The notes under the pieces are model-generated. The model was not told where the DNA came from, made no database searches, and worked only from the letters and a program-made list of their open reading frames with translations. Below, in pieces: positions 18,527 to 26,442 of a stretch of 40,123 nt of DNA (its first letter is position 1; every line of letters starts with the position of its first letter). Both the position numbers and the translations under genes were made by a program. Source of the DNA: Deltaproteobacteria bacterium (GTDB lineage: Bacteria > Desulfobacterota > Binatia > Binatales > Binataceae); assembly GCA_019237115.1 (NCBI GenBank), contig JAFAHS010000065.1:1-40123 (forward strand), written 5' to 3'.

Positions 18527-18778
18527 TCATTGGACCCTGCGCTCGCGTAGCTCCCGCGCGATCTCGTCCGCTGCCTCCCCTGGCATTATTTTCCGCGAAG
18601 TCTGCGTCTGGTTGGGACTGCGAACGTGAAAGGCCTTCTTATGAAGTGCGCGCTCGGCCAGTAAGCGGCACTCCTCTCGCTGGCGCGATGTCGGGCGGAC
18701 GAGCCTTTGCCGCGGGGGCATCCGCGTTAACGCCGTGAGTTCCGAGTCGAGGTATCGTGCCACCTTGAGCTGCTTCAC
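18527..18778 (-). CDS. Possible small hypothetical protein at head of the SDR/AKR transcript
   Basis: An 83-codon frame from a GTG, Arg/Glu-rich and probably helical, with G/C-biased third positions like real genes here. It is the first frame downstream of the promoter at 18858-18887 and ends 200 nt before the SDR. The Shine-Dalgarno-like GGGA abuts the GTG, which is too close, and I recognise no family. It could equally be untranslated leader. Confidence 0.35.
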   Translation of the reverse strand: MKQLKVARYLDSELTALTRMPPRQRLVRPTSRQREECRLLAERALHKKAFHVRSPNQTQTSRKIMPGEAADEIARELRERRVQ

Positions 18779-18834
18779 TCCCTGAGCAGGGCCGCCAGCT
18801 TGATAGACAGATCGGCACCCCTTCTGTTAGAAAT

Positions 18835-18908
18835 GGAGGCGTCCTCCGATTGTTTATAGTATATGGAGGGATCCTCCGCTTTGTCAAGAACAAGTGGAGA
18901 TGTTCTCC
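18835..18908. promoter_or_regulatory. Triple operator array for the TetR regulator
   Basis: Three 13-bp perfect palindromes lie in a row: GGAGGCGTCCTCC (18835-18847), GGAGGGATCCTCC (18865-18877) and GGAGATGTTCTCC (18896-18908). Each is preceded by T and followed by G. Centres are 30 and 31 bp apart, about three helical turns, so bound dimers would sit on one face of the DNA. The array lies between the TetR gene and the divergent SDR/AKR operon. Assignment to this TetR is inferred from position. Confidence 0.82.
18858..18887 (-). promoter_or_regulatory. Near-consensus sigma-70 promoter for the SDR/AKR operon
   Basis: Read on the minus strand, TTGACA (18882-18887) and TATACT (18858-18863) are separated by 18 nt. 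The middle operator fills the spacer. The predicted start near 18850 is just upstream of the first operator (18835-18847), and the third operator is just behind the -35 box. Occupancy should block RNA polymerase directly. Confidence 0.75.
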
Positions 18909-18947
18909 GTTTCCGAGAAGGGGGCAGGGGCAGCAGACAAAAGTCGT

Positions 18948-19604
18948 ATGGAACAGTCGGCAGATACGTCGCGTAAGCTACGCGCCGATGCGGTGCGCAA
19001 TCGCGAGCGTGTGCTGGTGGCGGCGAAGGCGGTGTTTAGCGCGGGCGGCGCGGATGTGAGCCTTGAAGCGGTGGCGCGGCGGGCCGGAGTCGGAATCGGA
19101 ACGCTCTACCGTCACTTCCCCACACGCGAAGCGTTGTACGAGGCGGTCTATCAGCATGAAGTGCAGCAGCTGTGGGAGCTTGCAGAGCGGTTGAAAGACG
19201 AGGCTTCGCCGGTGGAGGCTCTGCGCCGCGGGATGCGCGCGATTGTAGAGTTCGTCGCAACCAAGAAGGGGATGTCCGCGGCGCTGGCGCTTGCCGTAAC
19301 CGGTTTCTCGGAACTTCACGCCCGCTCGTCCCCGCGGCTCGAGGAAGCAGCCCGCACCCTGTTGGAGCGGGCTGTCGCCGCAGGCGAGATACGCTCCGGC
19401 ATCGACCCCGGAGATCTTATGCGAGCGGTCGTGGGCATGTGCCTCGTGCACAATCAGCCGGGATGGCAAGCGAACGTCTTTCCCCTCGTGGACGTGCTCG
19501 TTGATGGTCTTCGCGTCGGGGCCAAGCAACCCAAGGACGCCGTGGTCCGTAAACGCGCGGCGGCGAGCCGCCGTGTTCTGGCCGGCAAACATGCAATCAG
19601 GTGA
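18948..19604 (+). CDS. TetR/AcrR family transcriptional regulator
   Basis: A 218-residue one-component repressor from ATG 18948. In-frame starts at 18894 (GTG) and 18900 (ATG) would place operator 3 inside the coding region, so I prefer the later one, although its ribosome-binding site (GGGGCAGGGG, 17 nt away) is poorly spaced. The N-terminal HTH is clear: VSLEAVARRAGVGIGTLYRHF, then PTREALYEAVY. The C-terminal helical domain has the pattern of TetR_C ligand pockets (AIVEFVATKKGMSAAL). It most likely represses itself and the divergent SDR/AKR operon through the three palindromes, and is released by a small hydrophobic or electrophilic ligand that those enzymes process. Confidence 0.92.
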   Translation: MEQSADTSRKLRADAVRNRERVLVAAKAVFSAGGADVSLEAVARRAGVGIGTLYRHFPTREALYEAVYQHEVQQLWELAERLKDEASPVEALRRGMRAIVEFVATKKGMSAALALAVTGFSELHARSSPRLEEAARTLLERAVAAGEIRSGIDPGDLMRAVVGMCLVHNQPGWQANVFPLVDVLVDGLRVGAKQPKDAVVRKRAAASRRVLAGKHAIR

Positions 19605-20002
19605 GAGCAGCCGACCCCGGTCGCCTGTTACCTCGGACACGAATTGAAAAAGCGCAATAGTGCATCCGCCCCCGCCTGGGGATGTTCCTGCTGCTGGGAA
19701 TGACCGCAGGTTTCGATCGTCTCCTCCCGCAGAATTAAACTAGCTTGGAGTCACACGGAACCAACCAAATTTGGGTTCGTGACCATAGGCTGGCGCTTAC
19801 AATTTGCGTCGTGAGCGATGTCCATATTGTCGCGGGCGGATTTCACATTATCGATGACCTCGACGGATAGATGGCATCTGAGTAGATGATTAATTTGCTC
19901 AAGCTCATCTGGGGCGACAGGGTGAAGTTTGGTCCACCGGCGCGAATGTCGAGTTTCTGGGAGCACTCCAATTAGTGCGCAGGTAGCTTACGGAGGTATC
20001 TC
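19605..20002. other. Gene-poor stretch, 398 nt
   Basis: Between the TetR gene and wrbA. A 71-codon minus-strand frame (19751-19966, GTG start) has a fairly natural composition but no usable ribosome-binding site or known relative. The stretch is more AT-rich than its surroundings. The ACGGAGGTATCTC before wrbA is its ribosome-binding site. Confidence 0.4.
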
Positions 20003-20626
20003 ATGTCGGTTAGGGTTCAGGTAATTTTTTACAGCATGTACGGCCATATCTATCAGCTTGCAGAAGCGATTGGCGAAGGCGCTCGCCAGGTACCCGGCGC
20101 CGAGGTCGCGCTTTATCAGGTTCCTGAACTGGTTCCCAAAGAGGCTCTCGAGCGGAGTGGCGCGGCACAGGCGCGCGCGCAATTCGCTCATATACCGCTG
20201 GCTTCAGTGGAAAATCTGCCAAACGCCGATGCGATTATATTCGGCACGCCCACCCGCTTCGGTAACATGTGCGCACAGATGCGCAATTTTCTCGATCAGG
20301 CGGGAGGCTTGTGGGTGCGCAACGCGCTGGTCAGCAAAGTCGGCAGCGTGTTCGCGAGCACCGGGACCCAGCACGGTGGCCAGGAAACGACGATTACGAG
20401 CTTCCACTCGACCTTGCTACATCTTGGAATGGTGATCGTTGGCGTGCCGTACTCCGAAAAGTCTTTAACCAACATGGACGAAATCTGCGGCGGCGGACCT
20501 TATGGCGCGACCACGTTGGCGGGCGCTGACGGTCGCAGCCGGGCGGTGAGTCAGAACGAGTTGGCAACGGCGCGGTTCCAGGGCCGTCACGTAACCGAGA
20601 TAGCGGCGCGGTTGTCGAGCAGGTAG
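20003..20626 (+). CDS. wrbA: NAD(P)H:quinone oxidoreductase, WrbA type
   Basis: A 207-residue flavodoxin-fold protein, the normal WrbA length. The FMN phosphate loop is [14 protein letters not shown] (10-23). [22 protein letters not shown] and the [14 protein letters not shown] loop are the family's FMN and quinone site segments, and the ending [19 protein letters not shown] is the standard WrbA helix. It reduces quinones to hydroquinones by two electrons, avoiding semiquinone. The ATG follows CGGAGGTATCTC. It lies 181 nt before an intradiol dioxygenase on the same strand; together they could reduce a hydroxyquinone and cleave the resulting triol, which is inference from proximity. Confidence 0.95.
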   Translation: MSVRVQVIFYSMYGHIYQLAEAIGEGARQVPGAEVALYQVPELVPKEALERSGAAQARAQFAHIPLASVENLPNADAIIFGTPTRFGNMCAQMRNFLDQAGGLWVRNALVSKVGSVFASTGTQHGGQETTITSFHSTLLHLGMVIVGVPYSEKSLTNMDEICGGGPYGATTLAGADGRSRAVSQNELATARFQGRHVTEIAARLSSR

Positions 20627-20807
20627 GCGCGAAACCAAGCTTCTGGGATTGGTTAGCGCGAGTACAAGTTGAGTCATTGAGGCGAATTCCTGATGAGCCG
20701 GGCTATTGTCTTTGACGAACCGGCTCCGTGCGAGGTAGGAGCAGTGGCGACACAATAGGTCGCCATGCCGTCGACAAAGTTGCCCGCCACTTCCGGGAGG
20801 TGGTCCA

Positions 20808-21659
20808 ATGAGCGCGACTGAGACTCCACATTCAAAAAACGGAAGGCTGATCGAAGTCTTTGATAACCTCCTGGATACCTTGCGCAATTTCATTCGCGAA
20901 AACCATGTGACGCACGAAGAGTACCGCCACGCGGTCGCGTTTCTCGGCAAGGTTGGCCAAAAGGGTGAAGCGTCACTCCTGTGCGACGTGTTCGTAGAAG
21001 TGTCGGTAGATGAGATTGATAACGATGGGCGGGCCGGCACGATCACGACGATTGAAGGTCCTTTCTACGTGCCGGACGCGCCAGCTTTGAAGTCGCCTTG
21101 CGTGTTACCTCAGCGCTCCAACGAGCATGGAGCGATACTGTTTTTTTCCGGTACTGTACGCTCCGAGAACGGCAGACCGTTGGCAGGAGCGATCTTGGAT
21201 CTATGGCAATCTGACACCAATGGACGCTATTCGCATTTCGATATTCCTGAAGTAGAGGCCCCCTACAACCTGCGCGCGCGGGTGACCACCGATCAGAGCG
21301 GCAAGTTCGAAGTGCAAACCCGCGTGCCCGGACCCTATGAGATTCCCAAACACGGACCTACGGGTGCCCTATTGGCTGCCTTGGGTCGCCACGCATGGCG
21401 ACCGGCTCATCTTCACATGAAGGTTGAAAGTCACGGTCATCGCACGCTAACCACCCAACTCTTTTTTAAGCACGATCGCTGGATCAATTCCGATGTCGTT
21501 CAGGGTGCTGTCAAACAGTCCCTCATAGTCGATCCGATCAAGCACGAAGATCCGAACGAACTCCTGCGCAACGGCATGAGAGATCCCTACTACACATTGG
21601 CTTATGACTTTGTGCTCGAGACCGGGATCGGCGAAGCCGCGCGAGATCAGCGCAACTAG
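20808..21659 (+). CDS. Intradiol ring-cleavage dioxygenase (catechol/hydroxyquinol 1,2-dioxygenase type)
   Basis: A 283-residue non-haem Fe(III) dioxygenase. The N-terminal dimerisation domain (about 10-75) precedes the catalytic beta-sandwich. TIEGPFYVPDAP near 81-92, the LDLWQSDTNGRYSHFD segment with Tyr141, VPGPYEIP with Tyr177, and WRPAHLHM with His201 and His203 give the four iron ligands. It opens a catechol or hydroxyquinol ring to a muconate or maleylacetate. Sequence alone does not separate catechol from hydroxyquinol substrates, though the pairing with WrbA favours the latter. The ATG follows GGGAGGTGGTCCA. No maleylacetate reductase or muconate pathway genes are in the window. Confidence 0.93.
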   Translation: MSATETPHSKNGRLIEVFDNLLDTLRNFIRENHVTHEEYRHAVAFLGKVGQKGEASLLCDVFVEVSVDEIDNDGRAGTITTIEGPFYVPDAPALKSPCVLPQRSNEHGAILFFSGTVRSENGRPLAGAILDLWQSDTNGRYSHFDIPEVEAPYNLRARVTTDQSGKFEVQTRVPGPYEIPKHGPTGALLAALGRHAWRPAHLHMKVESHGHRTLTTQLFFKHDRWINSDVVQGAVKQSLIVDPIKHEDPNELLRNGMRDPYYTLAYDFVLETGIGEAARDQRN

Positions 21660-21826
21660 CAGAAATCGGAAGGATGCCTCGCCCTGTTCCAGAGTGCCCG
21701 ATTGTACACCGCTTGGGTGAAGCTCGACCCCCAGTGCCCGTGATTCCGATGGAGCCAATTTCTCACGCGATGTCGCGCTTCGTCTCGTGAGGCCTGGCGC
21801 GCCTCCCGATGACGGAGGAAGGTTGA

Positions 21827-22637
21827 GTGGTGACCCAGACGAGAGCAATGTTGTGGCCTGCTCTCCTGCTGGTTCTGGCCGGAAGTGTACGCGCACAAAC
21901 TGCGCCCGATCTCGGGGCGACATCCTGGCAACTGGTGAAGTTCCAGAGCAGCGACGGAAGTACCTTGTCGCCCGATGATAAAGCGAAATACACCGTCACC
22001 TTTGGGGTCGATGGCAGTGCCAGTGTACGAATCGACTGCAACCGGGGCCACGCGACTTGGAAGTCTCCGGGGCCAAACCAGCTGGTGTTCAGTCCGCTTG
22101 CGCTGAGGCGCGCTATGTGTCCGCCCGCACCCCTCAATGATCGCATCCCCAGAGACTGAGAACTGATCCGGTCGTACATCTTGAAAGAGGGGCACCCCTT
22201 TCTTTCGCTTGCGGCGAACGCCGGCACCTACGAGTTCGAGCCGACGGCCCAGGTCGAGGCCGGCAAATCCACATGGGCAGTACCACACCGACGCTGGAAA
22301 ACACTCACTGGAAATTGACCAGTCTGCGCGGGGCACCGCTTAATCCGGATGACTGGCAGCAGGAACCTTACCTGGTGCTCAACTCGGAGTCACGGCAAGT
22401 CGCAGGATCGGGGGTTGCAACAGGCTCACGGGCTCGTATGAGCTGAACGGAGACCGTCTGACCTTTCGCCAGGTCGCAATCACGATGATGGCCTGTCTCA
22501 AGGGCATGACGACCGAGAACGCGTTCATGAAAACACTCGCAGAAGTGAAGACGTGGAAGATCGTGGGCGAAGAACTCGAACTATTTGACCGCGACGGTCA
22601 TCTCGCGGCTCGCCTCGAAGCTGTCGGCACGAAGTGA
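21827..22637 (+). pseudogene. Decayed two-domain META/HslJ-like protein gene
   Basis: Translation starts well (GTG after GGAGGAAGG, signal peptide LWPALLLVLAGSVRAQ, then a META-like domain LGATSWQLVKFQSSDG..). It stops at an in-frame TGA at 22157-22159. Homologous-looking sequence resumes immediately in the same frame (ELIRSYILKEGH, then AGTYEFEPTAQ). The second META domain (ENTHWKLTSLRGAPLN) is in another frame from about 22273. It needs a one-base insertion in the G run at 22410-22414 to continue into NRLTGSYELNGDRLTF, MMACLKGM and ARLEAVGTK, with the stop at 22635-22637. Three lesions in 800 nt argue for a pseudogene. META proteins are periplasmic or lipoprotein-like and of poorly known role. 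Confidence 0.82.
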
Positions 22638-22871
22638 GTTTTCGTCCGCAGCTTTCCTTGCCGAGCCTCGAGCGGCAAAGGTATCGGCGGGAAGCTGCTG
22701 GGACCCTCCAGCGATACCCTTCTCGGACAAGGCTTTTAGCACCTGCTCTCGTCGTCGGTGTCCGTCTCCGGCTCCTTCCTGAGCTGGACCTCGCGGGTTA
22801 GACCCAGCCGCCCGCTCCACCTTTCCTCTTGTAAAATGAGCGAGCCGCGGGGCATCGCCGGCGCGACTCGT

Positions 22872-23675
22872 TCAGCGCCGGTCGTACTCGTCGTGGCGGC
22901 GCCACCAGACGCCCGTTTCGTTGCGTCCCTTAGGGGCGCGATCGAGCCACTGGTACATTGCCCACAGTCCGTCCAGCCCGCGCGCATAGGTCGAATAGGT
23001 ATGGTAGACAACTCCGTCCGCGAGCGCGAATGCGCTCATGCCGGGCCTCTCGCGCGTGTACGTCAACGCGTCCGTTCCGCATTTGGCCGCCATCTCGGCG
23101 ACTGGGCCGGCGTTGTCAGGTTCGCGCCCCCGACCCGTCTGCGCACCCTCCAGATCGCGATAGGATGCTGAGACGGCACCGCGGCGGTAATTGTATTCGA
23201 TATCGCCCCGACGCTGTTGCTCCTCTGTGAACCAGACGTTGAAGTCGGCGTTGAAATCGCCGCCGAACGACGATGCCCACGGAAAGCTCCAATCCAGCCG
23301 CTGCTTATACGCGTGCAGCTTCGCAAAGGGCGCCCGCGAAACAGCCCACAGCATCACATCATGGTTCGCCAGATGGACGGCGACGCCGTCGAATCCGTCG
23401 GCGATCGCGGAGCAGGACGGACACCCCGCCGTGTAGTCAGGCCCGAACATGAAATGGTAGACGAGGAGTTGCGAGCGCCCTCGGAAGAGGTCCCTCAGCG
23501 AGGCGCTCCCGGAGTCGGTTTCGAATCGGTACTCCTTGTCGATCCGAACCCACGGCAGTTCCTGGCGCCGGCGCGCGAGATCGTCGCTGCGCCGAACGAG
23601 CTCCTTCTCCGCCTTGAGCAGCTCGAGCCGCTCGGCGAGCCATTCTTCACGGTTCCCGGTTCTGTGCTTTGTCAT
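22872..23675 (-). CDS. DUF899 family protein (thioredoxin-like)
   Basis: A 267-residue protein. I start at ATG 23675, which overlaps the upstream stop as ATGA; the frame is open 48 codons further, but that part lies within the SRPBCC gene. It opens EEWLAERLELLKAEKEL and continues LPWVRIDKEYRF, the family's hallmark start. FMFGPDYTAGCPSCSAIADG carries a CPSC motif in the position of a thioredoxin active site. VHLANHDVMLWAVSRAP and the end GLWAMYQWLDRAPKGRNE are conserved. The fold is peroxiredoxin/thioredoxin-like, and the biochemical role is not established. It is the last gene of an ArsR-SRPBCC-DUF899 operon, an order that recurs in other bacteria. Confidence 0.93.
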   Translation of the reverse strand: MTKHRTGNREEWLAERLELLKAEKELVRRSDDLARRRQELPWVRIDKEYRFETDSGSASLRDLFRGRSQLLVYHFMFGPDYTAGCPSCSAIADGFDGVAVHLANHDVMLWAVSRAPFAKLHAYKQRLDWSFPWASSFGGDFNADFNVWFTEEQQRRGDIEYNYRRGAVSASYRDLEGAQTGRGREPDNAGPVAEMAAKCGTDALTYTRERPGMSAFALADGVVYHTYSTYARGLDGLWAMYQWLDRAPKGRNETGVWWRRHDEYDRR

Positions 23676-24235
23676 CGCTTTTCTCCACCTTCGGGCGTGG
23701 CAGCATCCGCGGGCACATTCCTTTCGTAGTAGTCCTCCAGGTTGCTGAAGAGCGTCCAGAACGCGCCCGGCGTCCTTCCGTTCAAGCGGTCGCTCAAAAC
23801 GGCCAGATGTGCGTGCCATCCTGGTCCAACACTGAGCATTGATGATCGACTTGGCAGCCGTCGATGAATAAGAACCAGACGTACCCCATCACCCTCTGCG
23901 CTGAGTTCAAAACTGACCTCGGACGGGTTCTTGTCGTCGCCCCAGGTCAGGGTCAAAAAGCGCGGCGGCTCAAAGCGGGTAATGGTATGGTGTGTGGTCG
24001 CTCGCCCTCGACCTTTGTACTTTTCAGGCGGCGGGGTTTTGTCGGGCGAAAGGCCTGCGTTGTCATAGGACAGCGCGACCTTGCCGCCCACCCGCGGTTC
24101 CATCTTACCCGACGCAAGCCACAGTTCGCGCTTGTCCGAGTCGGTCAGATATTCCCATACTCGTTCGATCGGACCTGGCAATACGCGCTCGAAGCGGATC
24201 GTCCCAGACCCGATCACTTTGCCATACCCATTCAT
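23672..24235 (-). CDS. SRPBCC family protein (AHSA1-like)
   Basis: A 187-residue START-like domain protein from ATG 24235, whose start overlaps the ArsR stop by ATGA; upstream in-frame residues fall inside the ArsR gene. IRFERVLPGPIERVWEYLTDSDKRELWLASG is the usual SRPBCC/AHSA1 opening. GGKVALSYDN, the RFEPPRFLTLTWGD strand and the C-terminal WHAHLAVLSDRLNGRTPGAFW helix complete the hydrophobic cavity. Such proteins bind lipophilic ligands or act as Hsp90-cochaperone-like proteins. It is translationally coupled on both sides, so it should be made in fixed ratio with ArsR and DUF899. Confidence 0.93.
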   Translation of the reverse strand: MNGYGKVIGSGTIRFERVLPGPIERVWEYLTDSDKRELWLASGKMEPRVGGKVALSYDNAGLSPDKTPPPEKYKGRGRATTHHTITRFEPPRFLTLTWGDDKNPSEVSFELSAEGDGVRLVLIHRRLPSRSSMLSVGPGWHAHLAVLSDRLNGRTPGAFWTLFSNLEDYYERNVPADAATPEGGEKR

Positions 24236-24588
24236 GGCTTCCTCCGCCGTTTTGGCTGGTGTTCTACTCCGCGCAGTTCGCGTTCCAGAGCATCCAAACG
24301 CTCCGCCCAAAACCGCTCATAGAACCGCATCCATTCAAATGCCTTCGCCAGGGTTCCCGAACTGAGCCGGCATACGTGGGTGCGGCCTTGCACCGTTCTG
24401 CGGATGAGCCCGGCCCGTTCGAGCGCCTTTACGTGCTTGGATGCTCCGGCAAAGGACATCCGGAAGGGCGCCGCGAGTTCTCCGATCGTAAACTCGCCCT
24501 CGGCCAAGCGCCTGAGCATGCTGCGGCGGGTTGGGTCGGCCAGCGCGTGAAACACCGCATCCAAGCTCTCCCCGCATCGTTCAACCAT
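24232..24588 (-). CDS. ArsR-family winged-helix repressor
   Basis: A 118-residue regulator. The wHTH begins DAVFHALADPTRRSMLRRLAEGEFTIGELAAPF, followed by the recognition region MSFAGASKHVKALERAGLIRR and the wing TVQGRTHVCRLS. No Cys pair in the alpha-3 metal position is visible, so it is probably not a metal sensor but of the SRPBCC-linked, SdpR-like kind. The ATG sits inside the palindrome it probably binds, and no Shine-Dalgarno precedes it. It heads the operon and presumably represses it. Confidence 0.92.
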   Translation of the reverse strand: MVERCGESLDAVFHALADPTRRSMLRRLAEGEFTIGELAAPFRMSFAGASKHVKALERAGLIRRTVQGRTHVCRLSSGTLAKAFEWMRFYERFWAERLDALERELRGVEHQPKRRRKP

Positions 24589-24597
24589 TCGGTTGAA
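24580..24597. promoter_or_regulatory. ArsR operator overlapping start codon
   Basis: TTCAACC-ATTC-GGTTGAA is a perfect 7-bp dyad with a 4-bp centre. The ATG of arsR (24588-24586) lies inside it, and the -10 box overlaps its last base. Another GGTTGA half-site overlaps the -35 region. Confidence 0.8.
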
Positions 24598-24626
24598 TGA
24601 TAATGCCGAGCGTCGCTCAATGTCAA
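24597..24626 (-). promoter_or_regulatory. Sigma-70 promoter of the ArsR operon, apparently leaderless
   Basis: On the minus strand TTGACA (24621-24626) and TATCAT (24597-24602) are 18 nt apart. A start about 7 nt past the -10 box falls at 24589-24590, essentially at the ATG (24588), so the transcript has almost no leader. Confidence 0.7.
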
Positions 24627-24893
24627 CCGATGAGGTGTGCGTGCGTTAGCGGCACGTTTTGAAGCCAGGAGTAGTTTACATTACGAAAAAACGTGTCGCG
24701 GACTACAAACCAAACGGAAGCTTCGAAAACTTCAGTAAATCGCCACACAAACATCGGAGCGGCTCTTTTTTTTGAGAGCACTTCACAAACCGCATCGGTC
24801 AACCAACTCTCTCGGTGTTGCAATTCTGATTGGTGTGCCACCGGCACTTTTGCATGTTCGTTTCCGATTCAAGCAGGCAGCCCCGCGTTTTCA
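24603..24893. other. AT-rich intergenic stretch
   Basis: No gene seen. It is visibly richer in A/T than its surroundings, with T and A runs (a T8 tract near 24766-24773). It lies upstream of the ArsR operon and beyond the 3' end of the iron exporter gene. Confidence 0.4.
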
Positions 24894-26021
24894 TCATGCG
24901 AGCGTCACTCCGATGAGGTGACCAATGATGAAGGTAAGGCCCGCGGCGGCGAGACCTAGCAAGAGTTGCCGTCCTCCCGAGCGCCAGACGGCGACTCCAG
25001 TAAAAATCGTGATAGCCGCACCAATAGCGAACAAGGCGACACTACTTACCAGCAAGCTCGAAAGTACTGCAATTCCGTATTTGGGAAGGAAAAAGGGCAG
25101 GATTGGAATAGTGGCGCCCAGTGAGAAAAGCAGAAATGACGCCAGGGCCGCCTCCCCGGCCGACCCACCCAATTCTGTCGGATCGATGCCTAGTTCCTCG
25201 CGGGCCAGCGCATCGAGAGTCGCCTCCTTGTCTTTGAGGACTTGTTCGACTACCCGTCGGGCGTCCTTACTTGAGAGTCCTTTCGCTTCGTAGATGAGCT
25301 GGAGCTCTTCACCCTCGCCAGCTGGGTCCTCAGCAAGCTCACTGGACTCTATTCGTATCTCTCGCTCCGCAAGCTCGCGCGAGCTGGTCACTGAGACCCA
25401 CTCGCCAAGCGCCATCGAGCAAGCGCCGGCCAGAAGACCCGCAACGCCGGTCATAAGGATTCCGTGCGGATTTATCGAAGCTCCAGCCACGCCCATTACC
25501 AGGCTCAGATTGGAGCAGAGCCCATCGTTCGCCCCGAGGACTGCTGCGCGGAGCGCGTTGCCGCCTACCGCTCGGTGGCGCCCTTCGAGACGAGAGAGGA
25601 AGCTGCCGCTGAGACCGCGCGGTTGCGTCTCCACGAGTTTGCCCAAAACGAGAGCGTGCCAACGCTCCTGAGCGTTCATGCCAGTCCCGTGGGTCTCTGC
25701 CTGACCTGCATACCCGTTCCGGTCGGCGGTTTCCTTGGCGGCAATCGTGGACAGCACTGCTTCGGGGCCAAAACGTCGCGCTACCCAGCTTAGGACTCGG
25801 CTACGCCATGATGGCAGCCGCTCGTGCACGGTCGCTCCTGCCCGGCGCAAACGATCTTCCCAAAAGGCGATGTGAGCTTCCTCCATCCGAGCGAGGTTGG
25901 AATATACTTGTGCAACCTTGGGCTCGGGCTCGGCGGCCGCGAGGGCGCGGTACTCGGCGGCGCTGTCGACCTCATCCTGCCAGTTTTCGAGAAATCGCTT
26001 TACCTCGGTAGTGTCTCTCAC
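24894..26021 (-). CDS. Ferritin-like/VIT1 fusion iron transporter (MbfA-like)
   Basis: A 375-residue membrane protein of two parts. Residues about 1-145 form a rubrerythrin/ferritin-like bundle with Glu17, Glu23, EEAH at 47-50 and a later QERWH as likely di-iron ligands. From about 150 it is a VIT1/CCC1 transporter: GGNALRAAVLGANDGLCSNLSLVMGVAGA, then LLAGACSMALGEWVSVTSSRELAERE, and three further hydrophobic segments. The family (MbfA, Er-VIT1) exports Fe(II) at the inner membrane under iron excess or acid/peroxide stress. The start is a GTG with a weak ribosome-binding site. I see no Irr or Fur box that I would trust upstream. Confidence 0.93.
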   Translation of the reverse strand: MRDTTEVKRFLENWQDEVDSAAEYRALAAAEPEPKVAQVYSNLARMEEAHIAFWEDRLRRAGATVHERLPSWRSRVLSWVARRFGPEAVLSTIAAKETADRNGYAGQAETHGTGMNAQERWHALVLGKLVETQPRGLSGSFLSRLEGRHRAVGGNALRAAVLGANDGLCSNLSLVMGVAGASINPHGILMTGVAGLLAGACSMALGEWVSVTSSRELAEREIRIESSELAEDPAGEGEELQLIYEAKGLSSKDARRVVEQVLKDKEATLDALAREELGIDPTELGGSAGEAALASFLLFSLGATIPILPFFLPKYGIAVLSSLLVSSVALFAIGAAITIFTGVAVWRSGGRQLLLGLAAAGLTFIIGHLIGVTLA

Positions 26022-26442
26022 GTCCGTAATTCCATCGTGCTCGTTGTTTGGTTAAACGCGGTCAGAGTCGCGTTCGGTTGAAAAATCCTGTTCCGGGCTC
26101 TGCCCTTGAGTCAAATCAGGGCTCTCGCACCTGCCCACCAAAACTTAACCACGGCATAACGATGACATAGTCGGCTCAAAAGCCGCGGCGGTGTCTGCTT
26201 GCACATCCCGAGCGCGGCGAAAAAAGGGCCGGGATGTGAGTTTGACGTTCTACGACGGTCTGGACATCGACTTCATCGACGGCTCTGGCCGGGATGCCAA
26301 CGGACAGCGCGGGCGTAGCGTACCTGGTCAAATGAAAATTTCGGGAAGCTATGCGTCTCAATCCGGAGAAGCGCGATCTGCCGCTGGTATTTGGGGAGCT
26401 TACGATCGGGGACGCTCTCTTCGTACGCAGGGACCCTCGCGT
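26022..26442. other. Gene-poor stretch, 421 nt
   Basis: Upstream of the iron exporter and 3' of the LLM gene. It contains the inverted repeat at 26202-26238. A plus-strand frame at 26191-26448 has no convincing start or product. Confidence 0.4.
26202..26238. repeat. 9-bp inverted repeat
   Basis: CACATCCCG (26202-26210) and CGGGATGTG (26230-26238) pair perfectly around a 19-nt spacer that contains an A6 run. Its role is unknown; it lies 205 nt past the LLM stop. Confidence 0.5.

Noticed and set aside
18639..18893. 84-codon minus-strand frame starting inside the operator array
   Set aside because: Its start lies inside the promoter and operator array, upstream of the predicted transcript start.
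19751..19966. 71-codon minus-strand frame of natural-looking composition
   Set aside because: Weak GTG start, Shine-Dalgarno overlapping it, no recognised relative. Left unassigned.
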